Shown piece by piece: positions 11,103 to 19,401 of a DNA stretch of 64,000 nucleotides (the stretch's first letter is position 1; each line of letters starts with the position of its first letter). The position numbers and the translations under genes were made by a program. The notes under the pieces are model-generated. The model was not told the DNA's origin. It saw only the letters and a list, made by a program, of their open reading frames with translations, and searched no databases. This DNA comes from Symbiodinium natans (Eukaryota > Sar > Dinophyceae > Suessiales > Symbiodiniaceae): contig CAJNDS010001902.1 of the NCBI GenBank assembly GCA_905221605.1, positions 270,001 through 334,000 on the forward strand, in the 5' to 3' direction.

Positions 11103-14100
11103 TCAATGTCTGAGTCTTCTAAGCCACCTGAACAGGCGCTGTCGTTCCTGTGTCGACAGGCTATGGTGCTCGCTGCACACTTCCTGCGGTGGGGTGAATA
11201 CTGGGCCTGTGTACTCTGTACAAGAGGCCAGCAGAGGGGAAACTCCGCCATCATGTAGAACCTCACTTAGGAGATCCCAAACACCATCAAGCTGTCCAAG
11301 AACCGGTCTTTGCTGGAGTCCATGCCGAGGCGCTTGCACGCCTGCAGTTCGTAAGCTGTATACCTTCCGTCTGCGGTCAGGTAACAGCCGACAACCACTA
11401 ACAGTCTCCAGGGAACGAGCTGCCGTAAGGATCGCCGCCGTCCACTCCCGTAGTGGGACCAGCATGGGCATGTCAGTGTGTCGTGCGTCCAAGTACTCAC
11501 CAGCGTGTTCCGGGCGAGGGTCACGAGCTGGTGGGCAAACGCCTGTAGAGGCGACAAAGTGCACCAGCAACTCAACGTTGGTAACGCCATTGCACACGCC
11601 CTTGTGGGCACCAGGCAACTCCCATCGTAGTCGCCGTAGCCATTGCCACAAAGGGAAGGTAAACCATGGAGGCCACGGACAGGCGACCAGCCAATCGTTC
11701 TGCAGCGTCTTCGTGGTCCAGAGGTAGCCTGGCTTGGGGTCAAGCTCCCGCCAAGCTTCCGCCGGCGAAGTGGCCTCGTCCAGGTTCTTCCTAAGGACCG
11801 GCTCCAAGGAAACTGCAGTGTCACCTTTAGCTCGCAACAGTCGGCTCGCCTCTGCCGACACCGCCAGCATGTAACGGGCCGCTACAAGCATGCAGTCGCG
11901 CTGCGTCGTAGTGAACTCAAAGACCTGATCAACGATCTCCGTGACGATGCTCAGGTCCGCCTTGACCGCCTCCTTAGCGGCAGTATCCGCGTAGTCATTG
12001 CCCAATGCCATTAGTAGGTCTCGGCCAGCGAGGCAAGTCATGTCCTGATGTGAAGCGACCTTGGTAAGCTTGAAGTAAGGGCGCCAACAGGCCTGCATTT
12101 CCTTCGCCAGTTCAGGAAAAGAACCCAAAGCACCCTGAACCACAACGTGCGCATTCCTAAGAGCAACCTTGCTGTCAGAAACGATCTCAACATCATCATG
12201 GGGGCACTGCGCTGCGAAACGACAAGCCTGGAGGATGGCATATGCCTCCGCCTTATTTATCCCTTGGGACCCTGGTGTCAGGCCTTGGCACACCACACAG
12301 AAGAGGTTGCTGTGGCATCCTGTGGCTCGCCATCTCTCAAATTCCTCGAGCACCAACTCAACGTCGGTAGTTAGGGCCATGACGACAGCGAAACCTGAGT
12401 GCGATGCAACCGGAACTGTGGGATGGCGGCAGCTGCCATCTGTGAAGAGCAGCAGGCGCGGGATGTGACGCGCAAGTTCCTGAGCAGCCTTGTTGCTAGC
12501 CGCAGGCATGCGACGCTGTGCGAAAATCAGGTTTGTGACTAATGCACCTTCTGCTCGGACCGCATACAGTCCATGCAACCAATGAGGCCAGCGGTCAAGG
12601 CAGTACTGCATCAAACCGGCCCAATCCTTATACACATGCTCAAGTGCGGAACATGTCAACAGGCGATGTTCCTTCGTGTCCTTTGCGCCACACAGGGGAC
12701 ACATATCGGGGACGGCGGGCTCCCACTTATGTTTGGCGGCCCCAGAGCTATATGCACCGCACACGTAGCGAGCCAACACCAGTGCCTCCGCATCCCCAAC
12801 CTGGCGGAGGATGCGGGCGGTCTCTTGACCCCAAGGTGTTCCTACACCCTGTAAGCCGTTCCTATGGGCAACGGTGCGCTCCACATGGCACTCCCAGGCA
12901 CTCGTGAGGAAGCTGCGAACGTCTTTGGCACTGGCAGTTTGCAGCTGCAGACAAACATTGTCCGGGCCCTTCACTCGGGCATCAAGGTCCATCTTCAGTC
13001 CCAGGAAGTGAAGCGACTTTAACAAGGCCGTAGCAGGGCCCACTGTAACGCGAGGGACCTCGTGGAAGTCAGACATGACTGCCAACATGGATGCAGCCGT
13101 ATGGGGCGCATGGTGTATGAAGCGGCGCAGTTGTAAGACCTGCTTCTCAATGGCAAAGAGATGTGGGTCCTGAAGTGAGGCATGGAGGCATGTGAGCGCC
13201 AAGTGGGGGCTTGCGACTTGCGAAGGGCCCAGCAAGGCCCTCGTGGCTGCGGCACGCAGCCGGGACGCGTCCTGCACACTCAAGGAGGCACCCTCAAGTC
13301 CATACAAGCAGCTGGGCCAAACCCCTTTTTGTATCAGCTGCGCCTTCTCCAGAATAGGACGTGGCACCTTTTCCAATTTCCGGAGTCTTTCAAGCCCCAG
13401 CTCGACTTTGCCCTTGCGGACAGTTGCATGCTGGGAGGCATCGAACTGGAAAGCAGCCCCAAGCTCCCTGACCGTTCGCGCAACCGGCAGTTGCACTTCA
13501 GGCGGCAACACGTCAGCGAGCCCTGTCCGGAGCCACTGACGGCCACTTGGAGTTGTAGCCCAGCTGTAGGACTTAGTCCAGTCCACAGGGAGTTTGAGAC
13601 TTTGAAGGAAACGGAGGAGGTATGAGGTGGCATGCTTCAACGTTGGGAGCGCCGGCGCCTGCCAACTCCAATTGTCAACGTACGTGCCGAACTCAGCAGA
13701 AGACGGTTGAATGAAGTTGTGAGCCCAATAGCACACGGCAGCCATGGCGGCGACCGACACTGGGTCGCCCTCCGGCGCACCGTTATAGGCCTTTATGCCA
13801 GCAGGGCACACCGACCCGAGGAAAACAGGACGCCTAACAACCTTGCGCAAACCCTGCAACCAAAAGTCAACGAGGTCACCAGGCATGCCTGCTCGTGTCA
13901 TCAGGACACGCAAGGGAGGCCATGGCAGCTGGTTAAAGCATTTTACTATGTCAACCCCAACCCCGTAAAGCGTCTCCTTTTGCAGCAGGGCGCATTCAAT
14001 GGCATGCTGCTGTCGCCCCGCCAGATCACTGGCAGCCCTGCCTGGTAGACTCCCCATGACTGCCGGTGGAAAGGTGTTTCCCCACGTGTGCAGCACCTGG

Positions 14101-16868
14101 TTCACAAGAACTGAACCCCAAAGACGATACAAAGTACTGAATATGACAATAGGACGACTGTGCTTGATGTGCTCAGGCGCCTCATGCTTGGCCAGGACAC
14201 AGACGCGCGACTCAAGCATGTGAGCAGGCAGACCCAACTTAACGGCAATCTGAAAGATGCGGATCAGAACCTCCAGAGCACAGTCCGGCAAAAGTTTGAG
14301 CTCAGACGGGGACCATCCACAGATTCCTGTGGCCTTCATTTTGGGCATTCGCCGGATAGCTTGTCGCCACAACCGTATGTCACACATGTCAACATCAATG
14401 CGTGGCAATGGCCCTGAAAGGTCTTGCGTGTTTGCCTGGAAGAGCTCCCAACCTGCAAGTTGCTGTGATTCCTCAGTACGGTCACGGCCCCAGAGCGGCC
14501 CCCAGTAGTCACTGAAGGCCTTGGCAAGCTCGGGAGCTGTGCATGCCACCTGGTCCTGTGACACCCAAATGGACTCCCCAAGTGATGGGCCACGGACACA
14601 AATGTGGTCACCCTCGTTGGTGGCCTGCGGGATGGTGGCCTGATTGACAGTGAACGGGGCGCTCGGGTGCAGAGACACCCCTGCAGGGAGGGCATATGTA
14701 CACATGCTTGCATCCTCAGCATGGACCAGAAGGGCCTGGCATTCCAGTCGATGGGGCACGCTGGTGAAAGGGGGATGCGGCGCTGGGCGCACAGCCGCAA
14801 ACCCTTCCGCCGACGCATGGTAGCGCCGATCCAAGGCCATTCTGATTTTGAACTTGTCCGCGCGGCACTTTGCCTCCTGCTTAGCCAAGGCTTGGCAATC
14901 AAACTTGGTATAACTGATGCAGTCACAAAGCCAGTCAGCATCGGGCAGGTCGAGTGGCACCTGATGGAAATGGGCAACGCGCAAGAGCCAAGCGGGGAAA
15001 GGCATAGAGTATCCTGCTGCATTCCGTATACGCCGCCACTGGTCACAGGCGCAGCGGTTCCTATGGTTGTTGCCTGGGCGGTGTTGGATTGCATGAATGG
15101 TGCGGGCAAGCTCCTCCAGCCGCCGAACCTGCCGCACCCGCATCCGGCACAGAACCGAAGTGGCCTCAACATCCGTGGTGAAATCGCCACGCCTTGCCGC
15201 CTTCACCAGCTGTGGGACAGGGCGTTGACACAGGCTTCTAGGGCGGCACCGTCCGCGTTGCGCTTTCCGGAGACCACACTGACCCGAGTCCGTCGGGGAG
15301 TCCAACAAGCCGCGGTGGACCGCCTCCTCCACAGCGGAGGCCCACGACTGCAAGCACGTCCCCACATCAGTGGAGGTTTGACACCTTTGGAGTTGCGCGT
15401 GCACCTGAGGGAGCAGGGCCTCGCAATGGTGCTTGAACAGACGCGGCGGCGGAGGGGAATCCGCCCATGTCTTCGGCATTGTCCAAGTCTGAACCGTTGG
15501 GAGGGCATGGGGAACCTTCAAAGTGACAACCAAGGGATCATGCGAATCAAAAAGGTGTCGTCCCGCGAGTACTTGCGCCCCAATCCAGAAGGGCACCAGC
15601 ACCGGGTGAAGGAGCAAAGTGTCATGACGGGTGGACCCCCTGCACGTGGGAGGTAGGGACTGGCCCGTCCTATCTTCATGGAGTTGGAAGGCTTCATGAT
15701 ACCCACGGCTCGCAAAAGCCTGCCCGGCCGGGAGGGACATTGGTCGGCAATTGAAGTCTCCAGCAATAATACACGGAATTCGGCAGGAGCAGGCTCTGTC
15801 AAAGGCAGCCTGAAGGAGGGAGTTGTTGTAAGTCATGGCACCTGTGTGGTTTGCAGGCAGACCATATAGTGTCAGTAGACGAACCTCCACAGGGCCAAAT
15901 CTCACGAACGCCTCGGCCAGGCGGCCACAGCTAGCATGCTCACCCTGTAACGGCTGTATGGACGGGCGACTGGGGAGATGCGTGAACATCGCCACGCCCG
16001 CTGCCATTCCACGTAAAGTATCCGCGTGGCCTTCACGTTGATGTGATGGGACTGCAGCTCCCCAGTGGGACGTCAGCCCATACTGCCGGAGCTTATGGCC
16101 CACGATATGTTGAACCCGTGCAACCGCAGAAGTTTCAGACACACACAAGATATCACCCTGTAGGCTCAAGAGATCCTGCTCTTTGTGGAGAACAGACGTC
16201 GGGTTGCACACCACGATACGACACACATCCCCACCCTGCACGGTTTTAACCTGACGCCTATTAGCCTTTGGTGCCGTGACACGCTGCTGTGGGTTCAGCT
16301 GGAAGTACCTGTGAAGTGTAACTGGCGCCGGTCCTGGATGTGAGGCTTCACCAACCCTACAGGCACGCCACCAATCATGCTGCGTCGTCCGTCTTGGCAG
16401 GCTCGTGTCTGTGTGGGACGAGAGGACAAGCATGCCGGAACAACGGCAGCATCGTTGAGGGGCGGTACCATGTCGGGACCCCCAACTCCACCTGCACGGA
16501 GCTGAGGCACCAGAGCTTGGCAAGGCCTCGAGTACAGCAACTTGGGATATCGGCACAAAGAGTCCTAGGCCTAGCGTCGTTGCAACAACTAAGCTCTTTT
16601 TGGGGAAAGATTCAAGACGGTAGATGGTAGCAGAGCCCCTCCGGGGCCAGAGCAACGTGGTTAGATGAAGGAAGGGCCAAAAACCTCCGAGAACAGCATA
16701 TGGCTGAGGAGGTGGCAGTCTTTTGGCAAAAAGGCAACGAGGCCGCTCAGTCAAGACGGTCATTCTCCCAGTGACAAAGCGGGAGGCACAACCACTAACC
16801 CGACCAGCAGCTAAAACCCAAAAAAGCACTGCGTGGCAGTGCTGGCGGGGAAAGACCCCCGGAAACCG
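11103..16868 (-). CDS. LINE ORF C: endonuclease / reverse transcriptase / RNase H polyprotein
   Basis: Open frame from just after the TGA of ORF B to TGA at 11,103-11,105. The first ATG is at 16,763; residues here count from the GTG codon at 16,829 (1,908 to the end). Domains in order: a hydrophobic stretch (79-100); the dinoflagellate signature RVGEASHPGP (158-167); an AP-type endonuclease (203-437) with SET (E232), GDFN (358-361) and DSHDPL (428-433); a reverse transcriptase (about 818-1110) with catalytic Asp in VGVDIVKCF (D960), motif B PEGDPVS and motif C YVDN (1050-1053); a CCHC finger (C1377, C1380, H1388, C1393); RNase H with D1464 (TDGS), E1528, D1552 and D1612; and a C-terminal extension of about 290 residues that I do not recognise. 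The enzyme would nick target DNA and copy element RNA into it. Motif C has Asn where most enzymes have a second Asp. No frame disruptions are seen. Confidence 0.93.
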   Translation of the reverse strand, partial: RFPGVFPRQHCHAVLFWVLAAGRVSGCASRFVTGRMTVLTERPRCLFAKRLPPPQPYAVLGGFWPFLHLTTLLWPRRGSATIYRLESFPKKSLVVATTLGLGLFVPISQVAVLEALPSSGASAPCRWSWGSRHGTAPQRCCRCSGMLVLSSHTDTSLPRRTTQHDWWRACRVGEASHPGPAPVTLHRYFQLNPQQRVTAPKANRRQVKTVQGGDVCRIVVCNPTSVLHKEQDLLSLQGDILCVSETSAVARVQHIVGHKLRQYGLTSHWGAAVPSHQREGHADTLRGMAAGVAMFTHLPSRPSIQPLQGEHASCGRLAEAFVRFGPVEVRLLTLYGLPANHTGAMTYNNSLLQAAFDRACSCRIPCIIAGDFNCRPMSLPAGQAFASRGYHEAFQLHEDRTGQSLPPTCRGSTRHDTLLLHPVLVPFWIGAQVLAGRHLFDSHDPLVVTLKVPHALPTVQTWTMPKTWADSPPPPRLFKHHCEALLPQVHAQLQRCQTSTDVGTCLQSWASAVEEAVHRGLLDSPTDSGQCGLRKAQRGRCRPRSLCQRPVPQLVKAARRGDFTTDVEATSVLCRMRVRQVRRLEELARTIHAIQHRPGNNHRNRCACDQWRRIRNAAGYSMPFPAWLLRVAHFHQVPLDLPDADWLCDCISYTKFDCQALAKQEAKCRADKFKIRMALDRRYHASAEGFAAVRPAPHPPFTSVPHRLECQALLVHAEDASMCTYALPAGVSLHPSAPFTVNQATIPQATNEGDHICVRGPSLGESIWVSQDQVACTAPELAKAFSDYWGPLWGRDRTEESQQLAGWELFQANTQDLSGPLPRIDVDMCDIRLWRQAIRRMPKMKATGICGWSPSELKLLPDCALEVLIRIFQIAVKLGLPAHMLESRVCVLAKHEAPEHIKHSRPIVIFSTLYRLWGSVLVNQVLHTWGNTFPPAVMGSLPGRAASDLAGRQQHAIECALLQKETLYGVGVDIVKCFNQLPWPPLRVLMTRAGMPGDLVDFWLQGLRKVVRRPVFLGSVCPAGIKAYNGAPEGDPVSVAAMAAVCYWAHNFIQPSSAEFGTYVDNWSWQAPALPTLKHATSYLLRFLQSLKLPVDWTKSYSWATTPSGRQWLRTGLADVLPPEVQLPVARTVRELGAAFQFDASQHATVRKGKVELGLERLRKLEKVPRPILEKAQLIQKGVWPSCLYGLEGASLSVQDASRLRAAATRALLGPSQVASPHLALTCLHASLQDPHLFAIEKQVLQLRRFIHHAPHTAASMLAVMSDFHEVPRVTVGPATALLKSLHFLGLKMDLDARVKGPDNVCLQLQTASAKDVRSFLTSAWECHVERTVAHRNGLQGVGTPWGQETARILRQVGDAEALVLARYVCGAYSSGAAKHKWEPAVPDMCPLCGAKDTKEHRLLTCSALEHVYKDWAGLMQYCLDRWPHWLHGLYAVRAEGALVTNLIFAQRRMPAASNKAAQELARHIPRLLLFTDGSCRHPTVPVASHSGFAVVMALTTDVELVLEEFERWRATGCHSNLFCVVCQGLTPGSQGINKAEAYAILQACRFAAQCPHDDVEIVSDSKVALRNAHVVVQGALGSFPELAKEMQACWRPYFKLTKVASHQDMTCLAGRDLLMALGNDYADTAAKEAVKADLSIVTEIVDQVFEFTTTQRDCMLVAARYMLAVSAEASRLLRAKGDTAVSLEPVLRKNLDEATSPAEAWRELDPKPGYLWTTKTLQNDWLVACPWPPWFTFPLWQWLRRLRWELPGAHKGVCNGVTNVELLVHFVASTGVCPPARDPRPEHAGEYLDARHTDMPMLVPLREWTAAILTAARSLETVSGCRLLPDRRRKVYSLRTAGVQAPRHGLQQRPVLGQLDGVWDLLSEVLHDGGVSPLLASCTEYTGPVFTPPQEVCSEHHSLSTQERQRLFRWLRRLRH

Positions 16869-16871
16869 TCA
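16826..16871 (-). promoter_or_regulatory. Candidate stop-codon readthrough signal between ORF B and ORF C
   Basis: On the minus strand the ORF B stop is TGA followed at once by CGG. Seven bases after the TGA begins a 5-bp G/C stem (CGGGG, loop GTCTTT, CCCCG; 16,861-16,846). Three bases later comes a perfect 7-bp hairpin (GCACTGC, loop CAC, GCAGTGC; 16,842-16,826). No other stop lies in this frame on either side, so readthrough would give one protein of about 2,760 residues. UGA followed by CGG or CUA plus a 3' structure about 8 nt downstream is a known readthrough class in RNA viruses. Its use here is inference. Confidence 0.6.
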
Positions 16872-19394
16872 CAGTTCCGAGTCTTCACGGCGGGGTCGTT
16901 TCTCAGCGGCCTGGGCGAGGATCAACTGTTTTAGCTCAGCCATGCCCTGCGCCACCTGTTGCTCCTGCTGGGCTTGGGCGCAACGCAAGGAGTCGATGCT
17001 AGAGCTGAGCTGTTGACCCAGTTGATTGCTTAGGAGCTGCATGTCTGCGCGGACGCGCCCCAAATCGTCCGCATGGTTCTTGAGGTCCGACTTCCTGTCC
17101 ACTGACTCCTTCTCGACTGCTCCCTGCAGCTGCGCAATACTTGTTTCCAGGGCATGCAGTCGTCTGTCTTGTTCAGTGAGGCGTGCAGCTGCCTGCCCGT
17201 CAAGGCCTTTTGCAGGTTGCGGAGGAAGGCGTGGCGGCGCCGTCGGCCCCGCTGCCTTTGTTGCGAGGTACTGACCCCACGGGTCTTGGGAGGACCACGG
17301 GTCCTGTGTGTCAGCAGCAGCAGCGGACGCTGACGATGGCACTGGCGCACGAGGGGGTTCCTCAGCCTGGATGACCCGACGCGTGGATTGACGTGGCTGC
17401 ACGTAAGACACAAGCACAGGCGTGCCGTTGAAGGCCGGCTGAAGGGAGGGAGGTTCCTGATTTGTGCCCAGGAGGTAGTACGCTGGTCCTAACATTTTCA
17501 GAACCTTGACCTTCCATGGAAGCTTGCTCGCCCATGTAAGGACATCGCGCTCAGAGGCTGTAGCTGGCAAGGGGCCAACCTTGTACAAGCTAGAGACTGG
17601 GATGTTTTCTGGAATTGGGTCCGATGGGCGGAGTTGCTGAAAGACAGCAGCAAAGGCGTCGGCCGGGACACGTATTCCGAACCTGCGTCGGCCCCGAACA
17701 AGGCCATGTTGAGATGGGACAACGAGGGCCTGTCGTTCAACCTCAGCCTTAGAGCCTGCGAGCCAAACAACCGACCACCCGGGCAAGGGTCTTGAATCCC
17801 CCCACGCTTTGGGCACAACGTACACCATACAGAAGCCGCTTTGCTGGAGGACAGTGCGCAGGATGGAGTCAGGCACCTTGGCATGGAACTGCAAAGAGTC
17901 AGCTTGGCTTGGCGCAACCGGTTTTCCATCTGCCCGGTATGTGCGGCCCCACGGGTTGACGAAGGGCTTTTCAACGCCTTGGGCCTGCAGTTGTTGCTGG
18001 GCTGTGCGAACCGGGCTTTCAATGAAGTGGGACCACTGGACCTCTGCAGGGAGATCATCCCTATACACCGTGAAAGCGCAACACACCATGCCTTCAACTG
18101 TCACTGCAGCCTGCGTCTGGTACTTTGGTTGCACATCCGTGGCCCCTACGTTGTGGAAGCACCCGGCGAGGAGGTGTGGACGCCCGGTCTCCACATCCTC
18201 GGCCGAGATACTAATGGTTCCCCCGCAGGTCGAAGGCTCTGGGCAATCGTACCCCAACACCGCCACACACAGAGCATCCGACTCCATTGTCCTTAGCAAG
18301 GCAAGGTCTTCAGGGGTTGTTGCGGCGGCGTCCTGCAGGATAACACCTGTTGCACCTGGACAAAGGTTTTGCAAGATGGGCACCGGCTGCTCGTCCATGC
18401 CACACCATATCCCTGGGCATAAGCGGAATTGCGCGGCCACTGGCACGGTCTGTGCCGGAAGGCGTTGTTTTCGCAAGGCTTTTTGGATTCGGGCAGCTGC
18501 TTTGGCAACTCGGCTGTCCCCACTAGGCCACTCAACCCCTGCGGCCTTAGCGTTCTTAGCAAGGTCCTCCCATCGCTGGGCCGGGTCAGTAGGCTTAACC
18601 AGAGCCAGGCATTTGGAGGCCCCGAGCTTGTCTAACAGGCGGTCTGTGACAACCGTAGTTTCATGCAGGCTCACTCCTCTGTCCAACAACAGTGAGGCAA
18701 TCCTCGTCTTAGCCAACTGGACCCCGTCATCCTTAGCGCCGCCACCTCGATGCTCAACATGGACACAAAGCAAAATGCGGCTGGATCCCTTACGGCGGAA
18801 CAGGGGCTGCGCTCCGTTTGTCTGCAGGTTGCGTTCGACAGGGAGCGGGAACGGGCCAGATGTAACCCTGGCCTTCGGCCAACAACCAGCGAACAGGCTG
18901 GCAGACCGCCAGCAGTTGAGGATGGTTTCCACAGTCATTGCAGCGGGCAAGGATGTGAACGCCACAGTCTCGGCCTGGCACTGAAGCTCAACCTCAACCT
19001 TAGGGCACCCTGGCGGCTGTGTTTTGGCGAGTTGGTACAGTTGCCCCAAGAAACTTTGCTTACGCAGCAGCCCTTGCATGGTCTCTGGAGATATCACAAA
19101 GCCTGCAAGCTTTGGTTGGAGGGAAACTTGTAGCCTATCAACCGCTCGTGGAGGGAAGGCGCCGAAGGTGACCGACCAGCCCATGGCCTCAATCAGCGCA
19201 ATGGGCAGGTGCATGCACCAATGCGCAGCAAAAGCGGATGGCACTTGGAAGCAGAAACCCTGACCCTGTCGCCTGACCCTCGTGGCTGAGACACTGCTTG
19301 GTGCATACTGGGGCGGCTGCATGGGCACTTGATCGATGGAAGTAATAATGGTCCAGGCTGGCAGCTTTTCAAGTTCTGGGACCGGGCGCCCCAT
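16869..19394 (-). CDS. LINE ORF B: ORF1-like protein with RGGGAK segment, DPW motifs and C-terminal coiled coil
   Basis: Second frame of the LINE, about 841 codons from the ATG at 19,394; the open frame extends a few codons upstream through a GTG at 19,409, from which residues are numbered here. Residues 211-290 contain RGGGAK (221-226) followed by a helix-rich segment, an arrangement I recall from other dinoflagellate LINE first ORFs. The middle (330-680) has no family I recognise. A Pro/Ala-rich linker contains two DPW motifs (703-712). Residues 743-835 are strongly heptad-like with many Gln and Leu, suggesting an oligomerising coiled coil, and the tail KRPRRED is basic. By analogy with LINE ORF1 proteins it probably coats element RNA and trimerises or oligomerises. 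It ends in CTG TGA CGG at 16,871-16,869, in frame with ORF C, so readthrough would fuse it to the enzyme. Confidence 0.85.
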   Translation of the reverse strand: MGRPVPELEKLPAWTIITSIDQVPMQPPQYAPSSVSATRVRRQGQGFCFQVPSAFAAHWCMHLPIALIEAMGWSVTFGAFPPRAVDRLQVSLQPKLAGFVISPETMQGLLRKQSFLGQLYQLAKTQPPGCPKVEVELQCQAETVAFTSLPAAMTVETILNCWRSASLFAGCWPKARVTSGPFPLPVERNLQTNGAQPLFRRKGSSRILLCVHVEHRGGGAKDDGVQLAKTRIASLLLDRGVSLHETTVVTDRLLDKLGASKCLALVKPTDPAQRWEDLAKNAKAAGVEWPSGDSRVAKAAARIQKALRKQRLPAQTVPVAAQFRLCPGIWCGMDEQPVPILQNLCPGATGVILQDAAATTPEDLALLRTMESDALCVAVLGYDCPEPSTCGGTISISAEDVETGRPHLLAGCFHNVGATDVQPKYQTQAAVTVEGMVCCAFTVYRDDLPAEVQWSHFIESPVRTAQQQLQAQGVEKPFVNPWGRTYRADGKPVAPSQADSLQFHAKVPDSILRTVLQQSGFCMVYVVPKAWGDSRPLPGWSVVWLAGSKAEVERQALVVPSQHGLVRGRRRFGIRVPADAFAAVFQQLRPSDPIPENIPVSSLYKVGPLPATASERDVLTWASKLPWKVKVLKMLGPAYYLLGTNQEPPSLQPAFNGTPVLVSYVQPRQSTRRVIQAEEPPRAPVPSSASAAAADTQDPWSSQDPWGQYLATKAAGPTAPPRLPPQPAKGLDGQAAARLTEQDRRLHALETSIAQLQGAVEKESVDRKSDLKNHADDLGRVRADMQLLSNQLGQQLSSSIDSLRCAQAQQEQQVAQGMAELKQLILAQAAEKRPRREDSEL

Positions 19395-19401
19395 AACGTC
19401 A
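19394..19401 (-). promoter_or_regulatory. ORF A stop / ORF B start junction (possible termination-reinitiation)
   Basis: The minus strand reads TGA CGTT ATG GGG: the ORF A stop is followed after four bases by the first ATG of ORF B, in a different frame. Tight stop-start spacing is how some LINEs couple translation of a downstream frame to termination of the upstream one. No Shine-Dalgarno-like or IRES feature can be judged by eye. Confidence 0.5.

Noticed and set aside
14604-15656. 350-codon plus-strand frame, and a 391-codon one at 17,809-18,984
   Set aside because: They lie antisense to the well-supported ORF C and ORF B of the LINE and show no domains.
16820-16842. Hairpin followed by T6 as an RNA polymerase III-like or intrinsic terminator, or a -1 frameshift site
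   Set aside because: The element continues in the same frame, the T run is not in register as a slippery heptamer, and the hairpin precedes it. Readthrough fits better.
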